The notes under the pieces were generated by a model. The model saw nothing but the letters and a program-made list of their open reading frames with translations, was not told the DNA's origin and searched no databases. A stretch of 64,000 nt of DNA from contig JABFXX010000231.1 in the NCBI GenBank assembly GCA_013368795.1, positions 1 through 64,000 of the forward strand. The letters run 5' to 3'. The position numbers and the translations under genes were made by a program. This document shows, piece by piece, positions 1-10,518 of the stretch. How positions within the stretch are numbered: position 1 is the stretch's first letter; each line of letters starts with the position of its first letter. This stretch comes from Kofleriaceae bacterium. GTDB lineage: Bacteria > Myxococcota_A > Polyangia > Haliangiales > Haliangiaceae.

Positions 1-411
1 TGCCTGTGTGTGAACCGGATCGCGCGCGAGCGCCGCGCCGAGCTGCCAGCGCCGTCGCTCGCCGGGCGAGAGCGTGTCCCAGCGCGCGAGCTCGTGGGGC
101 CCGAGGTCGAGCAGGCCGCGCCACCGGCCGGCACCCGCGTCGTCCGCGTCGGCGAGTGCGCGCACGTCGTCGCCGAGCGCGGATACGCCCTGGGCGCAGA
201 ACGCGACCACGGCGTCGCGCGGCTCGACGATAATGCGGCCGGCCGTCGGCGAGAGCTCGCCGGCGACGAGGCGCAACAATGTCGACTTGCCGGCGCCGTT
301 CTCGCCGACGATGCCGGTGAAGCCGCGATGGATGTGGATATCGATATCCGCGAGCAGCGGAATCGCATCGGAATACGCGAACGCAACGCGTTCGAGCTGG
401 ATCGAAAGCAT
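1..411 (-). CDS. ABC-F / ABC transporter ATP-binding protein (partial, runs off window start)
   Basis: Reverse-strand reading from ATG at 411: MLSIQLERVAFAYSDAIPLLADIDIHIHRGFTGIVGENGAGKSTLLRLVAGELSPTAG...LSPGERRRWQLGAALARDP; Walker A GENGAGKST and signature LSPGE. Absent from ORF track because it is open at the edge. Confidence 0.85.
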   Translation of the reverse strand, partial: MLSIQLERVAFAYSDAIPLLADIDIHIHRGFTGIVGENGAGKSTLLRLVAGELSPTAGRIIVEPRDAVVAFCAQGVSALGDDVRALADADDAGAGRWRGLLDLGPHELARWDTLSPGERRRWQLGAALARDPVHTQA

Positions 412-582
412 GACTCTCCTCACAAAACAGAGCAGGAGCAACGCGCCACAAGGCTGGCGCCGGGCGATCGGTGAATTGGCTCAGGCTCAGAGGGTCATGC
501 GTGCACCAACGCGGGTCGGCGCAGCCCCTTCCTAGCGTCTCCTCCGGACGCTGGCAAGGCCCAGCTGGTCTACGCTCGCTAT

Positions 583-1836
583 GTGGTCCATCCGCTCGAA
601 CACCACATCCGAAAGATGCGCGGGCGCGACCCGCACGAACCTCATCGCGTCACGACGCCGCTCGAGCTGCTGTTCGACCTGACGTTCGTCATCGCGTACG
701 GGACCGCGGCGAGCCAGCTCGCGCACATGCTCGCGGCCGGGCACATCGGCGCCGGCATCGGTGGGTTCGCGTTCGCGAGCTTCGCGATCGCGTGGGCGTG
801 GATCAACTTCGCGTGGTTCGCGTCGGCGTACGACGTCGACGACTGGGGCTATCGCCTGCTGACGATGCTGCAGATGGTCGGCGTGCTGATCCTCGCGCTC
901 GGCTTGCCGGCGATGTTCGCGTCGTTCGAGCACGAGGACATCAACAACCGCGTGATGGTGCTCGGCTACGTCATCATGCGCGTTCCGATGGTCGCGCAGT
1001 GGGTGCGCGCGGGCCGCCAGGATCCCCGCCGACGTGCGAGCAGCAGGATCTACATCCTGTCGATCGTCGTCAGCCAGATCGTGTGGTGCATCCTCGTCCT
1101 GTTCCCGATCCGGATCGGGACATTCTTCCTGCTCGCGTCGGTCCCGCTCGCGCTCGAGCTGGCAGGGCCCCTGATTGCCGAGCGCAAGTACGGAGGTACG
1201 CCGTGGCATCCGCATCACATCGCGGAGCGCTACAGCCTCGTCGTGATCATCGCGCTCGGCGAGTCGATCGTCGGCACGATGGCGGCGCTCGCGGCGGTCA
1301 TCGGTCCCGAGGGACCGGGCTGGTCGCTCGAGGTCGCCGTGCTCGGGCTCGCGGGCACCGCACTGACATTCGGGATGTGGTGGATCTACTTCGTCATCCC
1401 GTCGGGCGAGATGCTCGCCGCGTACCGCGAGCGCTCATTTGGCTGGGGCTACGGCCACATGCTGGTGTTCGCATCGATCGTCGCCGTCGGGGCGGGGCTG
1501 CACGTCGCGGCGTTTGCGATCGAGCATCACAACGCGCTGTCGTTGCCGAAGACGCTGCTGTGCACCGCGGTCCCGCTCGCGATCTACACCGCGATGATCT
1601 TCGCGCTCTACTCGGCAGTGACGCGCAGCTACGATCCGAGCCACAAGTGGATGGCGCTCGGCTCGGCGATTCCGATCGTCGCATCCGTCGTCATGGCGTG
1701 CGCCAGCGTCGGTCTCGCATGGTGCGTCGCGGTGCTCGCGCTATCGCCGTGGTCGATGGTGGTCGGCTACGAGCTCGTCGGGCATCGCCACAACGAGCGG
1801 ATGATTCGCGAGGCAGCAGAGGCCCGTCGCGACTAA
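583..1836 (+). CDS. ltrA: Low temperature requirement protein A (LtrA) family membrane protein
   Basis: TTPLELLFDLTFVIAYGTAASQLAHML... and polytopic hydrophobic ORF typical of LtrA. Confidence 0.85.
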   Translation: MVHPLEHHIRKMRGRDPHEPHRVTTPLELLFDLTFVIAYGTAASQLAHMLAAGHIGAGIGGFAFASFAIAWAWINFAWFASAYDVDDWGYRLLTMLQMVGVLILALGLPAMFASFEHEDINNRVMVLGYVIMRVPMVAQWVRAGRQDPRRRASSRIYILSIVVSQIVWCILVLFPIRIGTFFLLASVPLALELAGPLIAERKYGGTPWHPHHIAERYSLVVIIALGESIVGTMAALAAVIGPEGPGWSLEVAVLGLAGTALTFGMWWIYFVIPSGEMLAAYRERSFGWGYGHMLVFASIVAVGAGLHVAAFAIEHHNALSLPKTLLCTAVPLAIYTAMIFALYSAVTRSYDPSHKWMALGSAIPIVASVVMACASVGLAWCVAVLALSPWSMVVGYELVGHRHNERMIREAAEARRD

Positions 1837-2552
1837 GCGGAGAGCTGCTTGCTCGCCGCCGCCGACTCCGAGCCGCGCGCGAGCACGCCGATCACAAGGG
1901 CGACGCTGCTCGCCGCGAGCGCGACCCACGCGCCGAGACCGAAGACCGCGAGCGCGACCTTGCCGACCACGAGGACGAACGCGCCGTAAACGGTGATGCC
2001 GGCGCCGGCCGAGAGCTTCGCGCCGTTGCCGCCCGCGCTGAGCAGGCCGGCGACGCCCGCGACCGGGATGAGCCAGAGCGACTTGAACGCGAGGCCCGGG
2101 ACATCGCCCTCCCACAGCACGCCGGCCAGCGACAGATCGGCCCACGGCGCGAAGAAGCCGGCGAGGACCGCGGCGCCCCCAGCCGCGCGCAGCCACGTGC
2201 GGTTGCCCGCGCCCGCGAGCATCGCGCCCGCGCCGCCGAGCATCAGCCACAGATCGAGGCCACCGGTGAGAATGCCTTTCGTCAGACCGAACATCACGTA
2301 GCCGGCGACGACGATGCCGGCGAAGATCGCGGCGAGCCGCGTGTGCGCCGAGCGCGTCGCTGAGGCGGCAACGAGCAGGATGCCGGCGAGCGGCACGAGC
2401 AGGAACCAGCGGCTGCCATCGAGCGCGAGCTGATAGCCGCGCACCGTGAAGTCACCACCGAGATCGACCCAGTTGAGGATCATCGAGCCGACGAGTGCGG
2501 CCCCGACCATTCCAAGAACACCGAACGCCCACGCGGGGAGGCTCTTCTGCAT
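1833..2552 (-). CDS. Hypothetical multi-pass membrane protein
   Basis: MQKSLPAWAFGVLGMVGAALVGSMILNWVDLGGDF...; hydrophobic segments; start chosen at 2552 inside the longer ORF. Confidence 0.6.
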   Translation of the reverse strand: MQKSLPAWAFGVLGMVGAALVGSMILNWVDLGGDFTVRGYQLALDGSRWFLLVPLAGILLVAASATRSAHTRLAAIFAGIVVAGYVMFGLTKGILTGGLDLWLMLGGAGAMLAGAGNRTWLRAAGGAAVLAGFFAPWADLSLAGVLWEGDVPGLAFKSLWLIPVAGVAGLLSAGGNGAKLSAGAGITVYGAFVLVVGKVALAVFGLGAWVALAASSVALVIGVLARGSESAAASKQLSA

Positions 2553-2680
2553 GGCGTTGACGCTACTTAAGTCGGTCCGACCAGACAAGGAAGTTCGCTG
2601 AGCCGCCTGTGCTTTTGGCGGGTCGCGTCCCACAATGCCTCCTGGTGATCGCTCCCTGGCAATACACGGCACTCCCTCCC

Positions 2681-3460
2681 GTGCCTCGATGTCCGAATGT
2701 ATTTCTCTTCGCGTTCAGCCAGGGCTTGCTTCGCGAGGCCGGCGCGATCGACCCGGCCCAGCTCGGCGCGCCGTCGGCGGAGTCGATCGCGCAGTGCGAT
2801 GTCCGGACGATCGCACGTGCGGCGGATCCGGCGTGGTTCGATGCATGGCGCAGCGGTTCGATGCGCGCGATCGCGGAGAAGGACCTCGGCGCCGGGCTGG
2901 CGGCGCTCGATGCGGCCGATCACGTCACGTTGATCCAGGTCGCGCCGACCGCGCCGAAGGACCTCACCTACCTTCAGGGTGCGTGGGCGATCGCCCGTCA
3001 CCTCGCTGCGCGCGGCGCCTCGAGCTTTTTCGACGCGCACGCGATCTCGTTCAGGCCTGCCGACAAGGTGCAGGCCGCCGGCGAGTCGTTCGAGATTCGC
3101 CGCGAGATCAGCGTCGTCTACGAGACGAGCAAGGAGCGACCGGATCAGGCGCACGCGCTCCACACGCGCGGCATGCGGAAGTTCGGCGCACCTGACCTCA
3201 TCGCGCTGTGCACCGACGCCGATGTTCCGCTCGTCGCGCATGCGGTCACCGAGCTCGCCGATATGGTCGCGCGGGGGACCGACCTCGCGACGCCGAAGCA
3301 TGCGGTCGAGGTCGCGCCGGGCGTCCGCTGGGTCGCCGTCGAGGATCAGCATCGGCTCGGCGAGCTCTTGCAGCTCAACAACGAGGCCCGCGTGCTGGTC
3401 GACGAGACCGGCCACGATCTGATGGGCGTCATGTCGCGCCTGCCTCGCGCGTCGAGCTGA
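2681..3460 (+). CDS. Hypothetical protein
   Basis: GTG start VPRCPNVFLFAFSQGLLREAGAIDPAQLG...; good codon bias, no family recognised with confidence. Confidence 0.55.
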   Translation: MPRCPNVFLFAFSQGLLREAGAIDPAQLGAPSAESIAQCDVRTIARAADPAWFDAWRSGSMRAIAEKDLGAGLAALDAADHVTLIQVAPTAPKDLTYLQGAWAIARHLAARGASSFFDAHAISFRPADKVQAAGESFEIRREISVVYETSKERPDQAHALHTRGMRKFGAPDLIALCTDADVPLVAHAVTELADMVARGTDLATPKHAVEVAPGVRWVAVEDQHRLGELLQLNNEARVLVDETGHDLMGVMSRLPRASS

Positions 3461-3523
3461 CGGTCCGTACGCGGCGCCAGGCGCAGCGTTTGCGCCGGCA
3501 CATCGCTTGAACCCAGCGCATGT

Positions 3524-5977
3524 ATGAGCGCCTGGGAGCTCACGTACAACGGATACGATCCTCGCAACGAGGGCGTGCGCGAGACGCTGACGACGCTCGG
3601 CAACGGCTACTTCGCGACGCGCGGTGCGACCGCTGAGACGTTTGCCGACGGCATTCACTACCCGGGCACGTACATCGCGGGTTGTTACGACCGGCAGAAG
3701 ACGGTCATCGAGGGCACGCAGTACGAGTACGAGGACATCGTCAACGTGCCGAACTGGGTCCACGTCTCGTTCCGGTTCATCGGCGAGGAGTGGCAGATGC
3801 TCGGCGCGCTCGAGGTCCTCGACTACCGCCGCAGCCTCGATCTCGCGCGCGGCATCCTGCTGCGCGACCTGCGCGTGCGTGACAAGAAGGGTCGGGTCAC
3901 GAAGCTCACGACGAGACGGCTGGTCCACATGAGGGAGCCGCACGTCGCGGCGTTCGAGCTGAACCTGACGCCGGAGAACTGGTCGGGGCGGATCGAGCTG
4001 CAATCGACGCTCGACGGCTGGGTGACGAACTCGGGCGTCGATCGGTACCGGCTCCTCGAGAATCACCATCTCGCGCCCGTCGAGGCGCGCGCGATCGACG
4101 AGGAGTCGATGCTGCTTGCGGTCCGGACGCTCCAGTCGGGCATCCTGATCGCGGAGGCGGCGCGCACGCGCGTGTTCGCCGATCGAGACGACATCATCAT
4201 GCGGCGGACGCTCGCGCACGAAGGTTTCGTCGCGCACGAGATCATGGTCGACGTCGAGGCGGGCCAGAGCCTTCGCCTCGAGAAGGTCGTCGCGATCTTC
4301 ACGTCGCGCGACCACGCGATCTGCGAGGCGCGCCTCGCCGCGTCGCAGAAGCTCGCAGAGACGCCGGACTTCGCCGAGCTCGAGCGCTCGCACGTCCTCG
4401 CGTGGGAGCAGCTGTGGCGGATGTTCGATATCGAGATCGATCTCGAGGACGGTGCTCAGATGGACGAGGAAGTCACCGCGATCTTGCGGCTCCACGTGCT
4501 CCATCTGCTGCAGACGGCATCGCCCCACACGATGGATCTCGACGTCGGCATCCCCGCGCGCGGCCTGCACGGCGAGGGCTACCGCGGCCACGTGTTCTGG
4601 GACGAGCTGTTCGTGTTCCCGTTCTTGAACCTGCGCATGCCCGATATCACGGAAGCCGTTCTGCTCTACCGGTTTCGCCGGCTCGACACGGCACGGCGCA
4701 ACGCGCGCGCGCTCGGCTATCGCGGCGCGATGTTCCCGTGGCAGAGCGGTAGCGACGGTCGCGAGGAGACGCCGAAGATCTCGTTCAACCCGCGCTCCGG
4801 CCGCTGGATGGCCGACAACACCCGCCTCCAGCGTCACGTCGGCGCGGCGATCGCCTACAACGTCTGGCAGTACTTCCAGGTCACCGGCGACCACAAGTTC
4901 CTCGAGAACGCCGGCGCCGAGCTGATCCTCGAGATCGCGCGATTCCTCGCGAGCCTCGCGACCTACGATCCCGAGGCGGATCGCTACGACATCCGCGGCG
5001 TGATGGGGCCCGACGAGTATCACTCCGCGTATCCGGGCTCGCCGACGCCGGGGCTCGTCAACAACGCGTACACGAACGTGATGACTGTCTGGGTGATCCT
5101 CCGCGCGTTCGACACGCTCGACGTGCTGAACCCGGCGCGCGCGAGAGAGCTGCGCGAGTCGCTTGGCCTGCGCGGCGAGGAGCTCGCGCTGTGGGACGCG
5201 ATCAGCCACAAGATGCGCGTGCCGTTCCTGGAGAACGGCGTGATCGAGCAGTTCGAGGGCTACGGCGAGCTGAAGGAGCTCGACTGGGACGCCTATCGCG
5301 CGCGCTACGGCGACATTCACCGGCTCGATCGGATTCTGGAGTCGGAGGGCGACTCGCCGAACGACTACAAGGTGTCGAAGCAGGCCGACGTGCTGATGCT
5401 GTTCTACCTGTTCTCCGCCGACGAGCTGCGGCCGATCTTCGCGCGGCTCGGCTACGTGTTCGGGCCGGAGATGATCCAGCGGACCGTCGACTACTACCTG
5501 CGCAGGACGAGCGACGGCTCGACGCTCAGCCGCGTCGCGCACGCTTGGGTGCTCGCGCGCACGAACCGCGTCCGATCGTGGGAGCTGTTCCGCGAGGCGC
5601 TCGTCAGCGACGTCGCCGACATCCAGGGAGGGACGACGCGCGAGGGCATCCACGTCGGCGCGATGGCGGGCACCGTCGATCTCCTGCAGCGCTGCTACAC
5701 CGGGCTCGAGCTGCGCGACAACATCCTGTGGATTCGCCCGCGACTTCCCGACGACATCCATCGGCTGACCCTCGTGATTCGTTATCGCACGCACGTCCTG
5801 CGACTCTCGGTGACGAGGACCGACCTCGAGATCGCCGCGGCGCCGGGCGAGATCCCACCGGTGCGGATCGGCATCCGGAACGTCGTCTACGTGATCAACG
5901 CCGGCCAGCGGCACACGTTCGCGCTCGTCGGTCCGCCGGAGGGCACGTTGATCGACGAGCTTCACGCAGGCGCGTGA
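3524..5977 (+). CDS. Glycoside hydrolase family 65 protein (maltose/trehalose/kojibiose phosphorylase-type)
   Basis: NEGVRETLTTLGNGYFATRGA...PARGLHGEGYRGHVFWDELFVFPFLN...NDYKVSKQADVLMLFYLFS; full-length GH65 layout. Confidence 0.92.
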   Translation: MSAWELTYNGYDPRNEGVRETLTTLGNGYFATRGATAETFADGIHYPGTYIAGCYDRQKTVIEGTQYEYEDIVNVPNWVHVSFRFIGEEWQMLGALEVLDYRRSLDLARGILLRDLRVRDKKGRVTKLTTRRLVHMREPHVAAFELNLTPENWSGRIELQSTLDGWVTNSGVDRYRLLENHHLAPVEARAIDEESMLLAVRTLQSGILIAEAARTRVFADRDDIIMRRTLAHEGFVAHEIMVDVEAGQSLRLEKVVAIFTSRDHAICEARLAASQKLAETPDFAELERSHVLAWEQLWRMFDIEIDLEDGAQMDEEVTAILRLHVLHLLQTASPHTMDLDVGIPARGLHGEGYRGHVFWDELFVFPFLNLRMPDITEAVLLYRFRRLDTARRNARALGYRGAMFPWQSGSDGREETPKISFNPRSGRWMADNTRLQRHVGAAIAYNVWQYFQVTGDHKFLENAGAELILEIARFLASLATYDPEADRYDIRGVMGPDEYHSAYPGSPTPGLVNNAYTNVMTVWVILRAFDTLDVLNPARARELRESLGLRGEELALWDAISHKMRVPFLENGVIEQFEGYGELKELDWDAYRARYGDIHRLDRILESEGDSPNDYKVSKQADVLMLFYLFSADELRPIFARLGYVFGPEMIQRTVDYYLRRTSDGSTLSRVAHAWVLARTNRVRSWELFREALVSDVADIQGGTTREGIHVGAMAGTVDLLQRCYTGLELRDNILWIRPRLPDDIHRLTLVIRYRTHVLRLSVTRTDLEIAAAPGEIPPVRIGIRNVVYVINAGQRHTFALVGPPEGTLIDELHAGA

Positions 5978-5982
5978 CGAAA

Positions 5983-6024
5983 GCGATGACGCCTACATTG
6001 GCGCGTTGCAGGCGGCGTCATCGC
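5983..6024 (+). repeat. Inverted repeat GCGATGACGCC-N20-GGCGTCATCGC
   Basis: 11-bp perfect arms 5983-5993 and 6014-6024, just after the GH65 stop; terminator-like stem without a clear U-tract. Confidence 0.6.
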
Positions 6025-6104
6025 GCTCACGAACATTTCAGGGCGCCGATCGTGAACCCAACTTATGGGTGATGCTGAGGATTTTCGAAACCGCATAATG
6101 GGAA

Positions 6105-9100
6105 GTGATGTCGACGCCGCGCAGTTTGGCGTCTGCTCCTCCTGACCCGGAGCAGTTGTTTGCCGGGAATGCCCGCTTCGAGCTTCGCCGCGTCGTCGGC
6201 GAGGGCGGCATGGGCCTCGTCTACGAGGCGTATGACCACGAGCGAGGGCTGACCGTCGCGCTCAAGACCGTCCGCGCGCTCGACGCGCAGACGCTCTATC
6301 GCCTGAAGACCGAGTTTCGCGCTCGCGTCGATCTGGAGCACAGAAATCTCGTCCGCCTCGGCGAGCTGCTCTACGACGACGGCCACTGGTTCTTCACGAT
6401 GGAGCTCGTCGACGGCTGGTCGTTCCTCGACTGGGTCCGCATGGGACCGAGCACGGAGGACGACTCGTCCGATCAGTTCGTCGATCCGACGGGCGGTATG
6501 GAGGCGCGCCTGCGGAGCGCGGTCACGCAGCTCGCATCGGGACTCGAGGCGCTGCATCGCGACGGCAAGGTCCATCGCGATCTCAAGCCGTCGAACGTGC
6601 TCGTGACGCGGAAGGGTCGCGTCGTCGTGCTCGACTTCGGCCTCGTCGGCGAGAACGCGGGGCACAGCGCGAACCACGACGTCGTCGGCACCGCCGCGTA
6701 CATGGCGCCGGAGCAGGCGCGGACGCCGAGCGTCGACGCGGCCGCCGACCTCTACTCGATGGGCGTGATGATGTACGAGGCGATCGCCGGGCGGCTGCCG
6801 TTCGACGGCGCACCGCTCGAGATCCTGATGCGCAAGCAGCAGGAGGATCCGCCGCCGCCGCATGCGAAGACCATCTCGCCCGAGCTGGCGAAGCTGTGCA
6901 TGGAGCTGATGTGCCGGCGGCCCGAGGCGAGACCGACCGCGTCGGCGGTGATCGCCAGGCTGACGGCGCGAGCGCAGTCCGAGGATCGCCAGCCGCCGTT
7001 CGTCGGCCGGTCACGCGAGCTCGCGCAGCTCGATGCCGCGCTCGACGAGGTCACCGACGGGCTCACGACGACCGTGTTCGTCGAGGGCGAGTCTGGCATC
7101 GGCAAGAGCGCGCTCGTCCGCAGCTTCGTCGAGCGGATCGAGCGGCAGCGGCGCAACGTGCTCGTCCTCTCGGGCCGGTGCTACGAGCGCGAGTCCGTGC
7201 CGTTCAAGGGCATCGACGGCGTCGTCGATTCGCTCGCGCGGGAGCTCGCGCGGCGTCCATCGGCCGACGTCAGCAAGCACCTCTCGAACGAGGTCGATGC
7301 GCTGTCTCGCGTGTTCCCGGTGTTGCGCCGCGTGGCTCCGATCGCAAGGATGAGCGTGCCGCGGCCCGCATCGCCGGTCGAGCTTCGCGCGCGCGCGTTC
7401 CGCGGCCTGCGCATGCTGCTGGCGTCGCTCGCGAGCGCGCAGCCGATCGTGCTCGTCATCGACGACCTCCAGTGGGCCGACAGCGACTCGATCGCGCTGC
7501 TTCGCGAGATCCTCCATCCGCCGAACGCGCCGCGCATCCTCGTCGTGATCACGCGGCGAACCGATGCCGGGCCGGCGCCGATGCTGCCGGGCGACGTCCA
7601 GACGATCACGCTCGGCCGGCTGACGCTCGAGGAAGGTCGCGCGCTCGTCGCGCTGATCGCGCCGGGCCGCGGCACCGACGCCGACTCGCTCGTCGAGGAC
7701 ACGGGCGGTCACCCGATGTTCCTCCACGAGGTCGTGCGCCATCCCGAGGACGTGCGCGCGGCATCGCAGCGGTTCGACGACACGCTGTGGGCGCGCATCA
7801 CGCGCATGGATCATCGCGCGCGGCGCGTGCTCGAGCTCGTCGCGTGCGCAGGCTCGCCGCTGCCGCAGGGCATCGTCGGCGAGGCGCTCGGCTACGAGAC
7901 ACCGACGATCACGAAGGTGATCGATGCACTCCGTGCGACCTCGCTCGTCAAGACGAGTGGCACGCGCAAGAACGATCCGGTCGAGCCGTATCACGACCGC
8001 GTCCGCGAGGCCGTCGTCGCGCGTGTCCCTCTGCCGCGGCGCCGCCGCTATCACGAGCGGCTCGCCGTCGTGCTCGCGAGCAGCAAGACCGCGACGAAGG
8101 ATCCGCTGACCGTCGTGCGGCACCTCGAGGCCGCGGGCTCCGCCGAGGCCGGCGAGCTCGCGATCCAGGGTGCGCGACGCGCCGAGGAGGCACTCGCGTT
8201 CGAGCTCGCCGCGGCGCTCTGGCAGGTCGCGCTCGAGCACGGCACGTACGACGAGGACGAGCGTCGCGACCTGCAGATGAAGCGCGCGCAGGCGCTGTCG
8301 CATGCGGGCAGAGGTCCCGACTCGGCGGCGGTGTTCCTCGAGGCGGCCGAGGGCGCGAACGCCGAGATCGGCTTTCAGTGCCGCCGCCACGCCGCGCACG
8401 AGCTGCTTGTCAGCGGCCACGTCCACGACGGGCTCGCGCTCCTGCGCAACGTGCTCGCCGAGATCGGCGAGGACCTGCCGACGTCGGTCGGTAAGGCGAA
8501 GCGGCAGCTCGTGTGGCGGTGGGCGCGGATCGCGGTGCGCGGGACCAAGTTTCACGAGCGCGAGGTGCCGGATGCGCGCGCCAGCCTCGACGAGCTTCGC
8601 CTCGACGTGATGCGCAGCGCGTCGCTCGGCCTGTCGATGGTCGACGTGCTGCCGGGCGCCGCGTTCCAGGCGCGCGCGGTGCTCGTCGCGCTGCGCATGG
8701 GTGACCGCCGCCGCATCGCCTACGCGCTCGCGTTCCACGCGATGTACATCGCCGCGAGCGGGATCCGCGTGCCGGCGGCGCGCAAGCTCGTCGCGCAGGC
8801 GCGCAAGATCGCGGTCGAGCTCGGCAACCCGTTTCTCGTCGGCTGGGCGAGGGCAGGCGAGGGCATCGCCGAGTTCTTCGCCGGGCATCACGCCGTCGCG
8901 CTCGACATCCTCGAGGACGCCGAGATGCAGATCCGCGAGCGCTCGGTCGGGACGTCGGCCGAGCTCAACCACATTCGCAACTTCATGCTGTTCGCGCTGC
9001 GCCGGATGGGCGCGTATGACCGGCTCCGCGACCAGGTCGTCGAGTACGTGCGCGATGCGATGCGGCGCGGCGATCGCTACGCGACGACGTCCTACGTATG

Positions 9101-9695
9101 GTCGTCGAATGTCATCTGGGTCGCCGCCGACGAGGTCGAACGTGCACGCGCCGACCTCGCCTCGGTCGTGTGGTCGCGCCCCGAAGACGGCCTTCATCTC
9201 CAGCACTGGTTTCATGTCCGCGCCCAGGCGGAGCTCGCGATGTACGAGGACGATCGCACCGAGATCGATGCGCTCGTTCCGCCGCTGCGCGCGTTTCTCG
9301 GCCCGGCGTTCGCCCACGTGGAGGCGGTCAGCACCGAGACACGCTACCAGCTCGGCCGTGTCGCGATCCGCAACGGCAACGCGGCGCTCGCCCGCAAGGA
9401 AGTCGCCGCGGTCGCGCGCCGCAAGGAACCGTACATCCGCGCGTTCGTGCGGCTCGTGCTCGCCGCGGCCGACGTCCTCGACGGCAAGCACGATGCCGCG
9501 CGCGAGCAGTTGATCGGTGCGATTGCCGACGCCGAGAGCTGCCAGATGCTCGCGGTTGCCGCGCTCGCGCGCCGGCGGTTCGCACAGCTCGCGGGCGACG
9601 AGGCTGCGGTCGCCGAGGCAGATGCGGCGCTGCGCAACCGCGGCATCGTCGATCCCGAGCGGTTCGCGCGCGTGTTCGCGACGTGGCCCGAGTGA
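6105..9695 (+). CDS. Ser/Thr protein kinase with AAA/NACHT-like ATPase and TPR-like C-terminus (PknK-like architecture)
   Basis: Kinase motifs VALKTV, HRDLKPSNVL, DFGLVGE, then AAA ATPase VFVEGESGIGKSALV and VLVIDDLQWAD, long helical C-terminus. Confidence 0.92.
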   Translation: MMSTPRSLASAPPDPEQLFAGNARFELRRVVGEGGMGLVYEAYDHERGLTVALKTVRALDAQTLYRLKTEFRARVDLEHRNLVRLGELLYDDGHWFFTMELVDGWSFLDWVRMGPSTEDDSSDQFVDPTGGMEARLRSAVTQLASGLEALHRDGKVHRDLKPSNVLVTRKGRVVVLDFGLVGENAGHSANHDVVGTAAYMAPEQARTPSVDAAADLYSMGVMMYEAIAGRLPFDGAPLEILMRKQQEDPPPPHAKTISPELAKLCMELMCRRPEARPTASAVIARLTARAQSEDRQPPFVGRSRELAQLDAALDEVTDGLTTTVFVEGESGIGKSALVRSFVERIERQRRNVLVLSGRCYERESVPFKGIDGVVDSLARELARRPSADVSKHLSNEVDALSRVFPVLRRVAPIARMSVPRPASPVELRARAFRGLRMLLASLASAQPIVLVIDDLQWADSDSIALLREILHPPNAPRILVVITRRTDAGPAPMLPGDVQTITLGRLTLEEGRALVALIAPGRGTDADSLVEDTGGHPMFLHEVVRHPEDVRAASQRFDDTLWARITRMDHRARRVLELVACAGSPLPQGIVGEALGYETPTITKVIDALRATSLVKTSGTRKNDPVEPYHDRVREAVVARVPLPRRRRYHERLAVVLASSKTATKDPLTVVRHLEAAGSAEAGELAIQGARRAEEALAFELAAALWQVALEHGTYDEDERRDLQMKRAQALSHAGRGPDSAAVFLEAAEGANAEIGFQCRRHAAHELLVSGHVHDGLALLRNVLAEIGEDLPTSVGKAKRQLVWRWARIAVRGTKFHEREVPDARASLDELRLDVMRSASLGLSMVDVLPGAAFQARAVLVALRMGDRRRIAYALAFHAMYIAASGIRVPAARKLVAQARKIAVELGNPFLVGWARAGEGIAEFFAGHHAVALDILEDAEMQIRERSVGTSAELNHIRNFMLFALRRMGAYDRLRDQVVEYVRDAMRRGDRYATTSYVWSSNVIWVAADEVERARADLASVVWSRPEDGLHLQHWFHVRAQAELAMYEDDRTEIDALVPPLRAFLGPAFAHVEAVSTETRYQLGRVAIRNGNAALARKEVAAVARRKEPYIRAFVRLVLAAADVLDGKHDAAREQLIGAIADAESCQMLAVAALARRRFAQLAGDEAAVAEADAALRNRGIVDPERFARVFATWPE

Positions 9696-10505
9696 CTACT
9701 TGCGCGCAGCCGTCTCGGACGACGATGCGGCGTCGATGATCACGGCCGCGACCTCGCGCGGCTTGGACAGCATCGACAGGTGCCCCGCCTCGAGCGAGAC
9801 CGTGATCGCCTTCGCCCGCTTGGCCATCTGGGCCTGCACTTCGGCCGAGATGAACTTGTCCTGCGTGCCGCGCACGTACCACGACGGCTTCTTCCGCCAC
9901 GCCGGATCGACCATCGGCTCGTTGAAGTTGGCCGCCGGCACCGGGCCCTGCTTCGCCGCGATCATGCGCTGCTCGAAGATCGTCAGGTCCTGCGCGAACA
10001 TCGTCGCGATCGTCTCGAACGGCAGCAGGACATAGCCGCCGCTGTCGGTCAGCAGCGTCTTGACCCACGGCGGCGGGACCTTGAACAGCGCGTTCGCGGT
10101 CTCACCCTCGTCGAGCGCGTACGCGTCGACGTAGACGAGGCGCTTCACCTTCGGGTCGTTGCCCGCCCGCGTGATCACCATTCCTCCATAGGAGTGGCCG
10201 ACCAGCACGACATCGCCGGCCTGGCGATCGATCGCGCGGGTCGTCGCCGCGATGTCGTCGGTTGCCGACGTCAGCGGCAGGTGAACGACGACGACGCTGT
10301 AGCCCTTCTGCTCGAGCTGCGGCACGACCTTGTCCCACGCCGAGCCGTCGGTCCACGCACCGTGGACGAGCACGATCGACACGGGCGGCTTCGCCGGCGC
10401 CTTCGGTTTGCCTGCGGGTCGGGCCGTACGCGACTGCGCGTAGCCGAGCGCGGGCGCGAGCACGACGGCGAGTACGACGACGAGTGCGAGCTGAACGTTC
10501 CGCAT
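9696..10505 (-). CDS. Secreted/lipid-anchored-type alpha/beta hydrolase with signal peptide
   Basis: MRNVQLALVVVLAVVLAPALGYAQS signal; VLVHGAWTDGSAWDKV; GHSYGG nucleophile elbow; start trimmed to 10505. Confidence 0.88.
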   Translation of the reverse strand: MRNVQLALVVVLAVVLAPALGYAQSRTARPAGKPKAPAKPPVSIVLVHGAWTDGSAWDKVVPQLEQKGYSVVVVHLPLTSATDDIAATTRAIDRQAGDVVLVGHSYGGMVITRAGNDPKVKRLVYVDAYALDEGETANALFKVPPPWVKTLLTDSGGYVLLPFETIATMFAQDLTIFEQRMIAAKQGPVPAANFNEPMVDPAWRKKPSWYVRGTQDKFISAEVQAQMAKRAKAITVSLEAGHLSMLSKPREVAAVIIDAASSSETAARK

Positions 10506-10518
10506 GCAGCTCGCACGA

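Noticed and set aside
2567-5965. 1132-aa minus-strand ORF antisense to GH65
   Set aside because: Arg/Val/Asp-rich low-information translation typical of high-GC shadow frames; GH65 on the plus strand is unambiguous.
7011-9491. 826-aa minus ORF antisense to the large kinase
   Set aside because: Shadow frame; no domain, composition bias.
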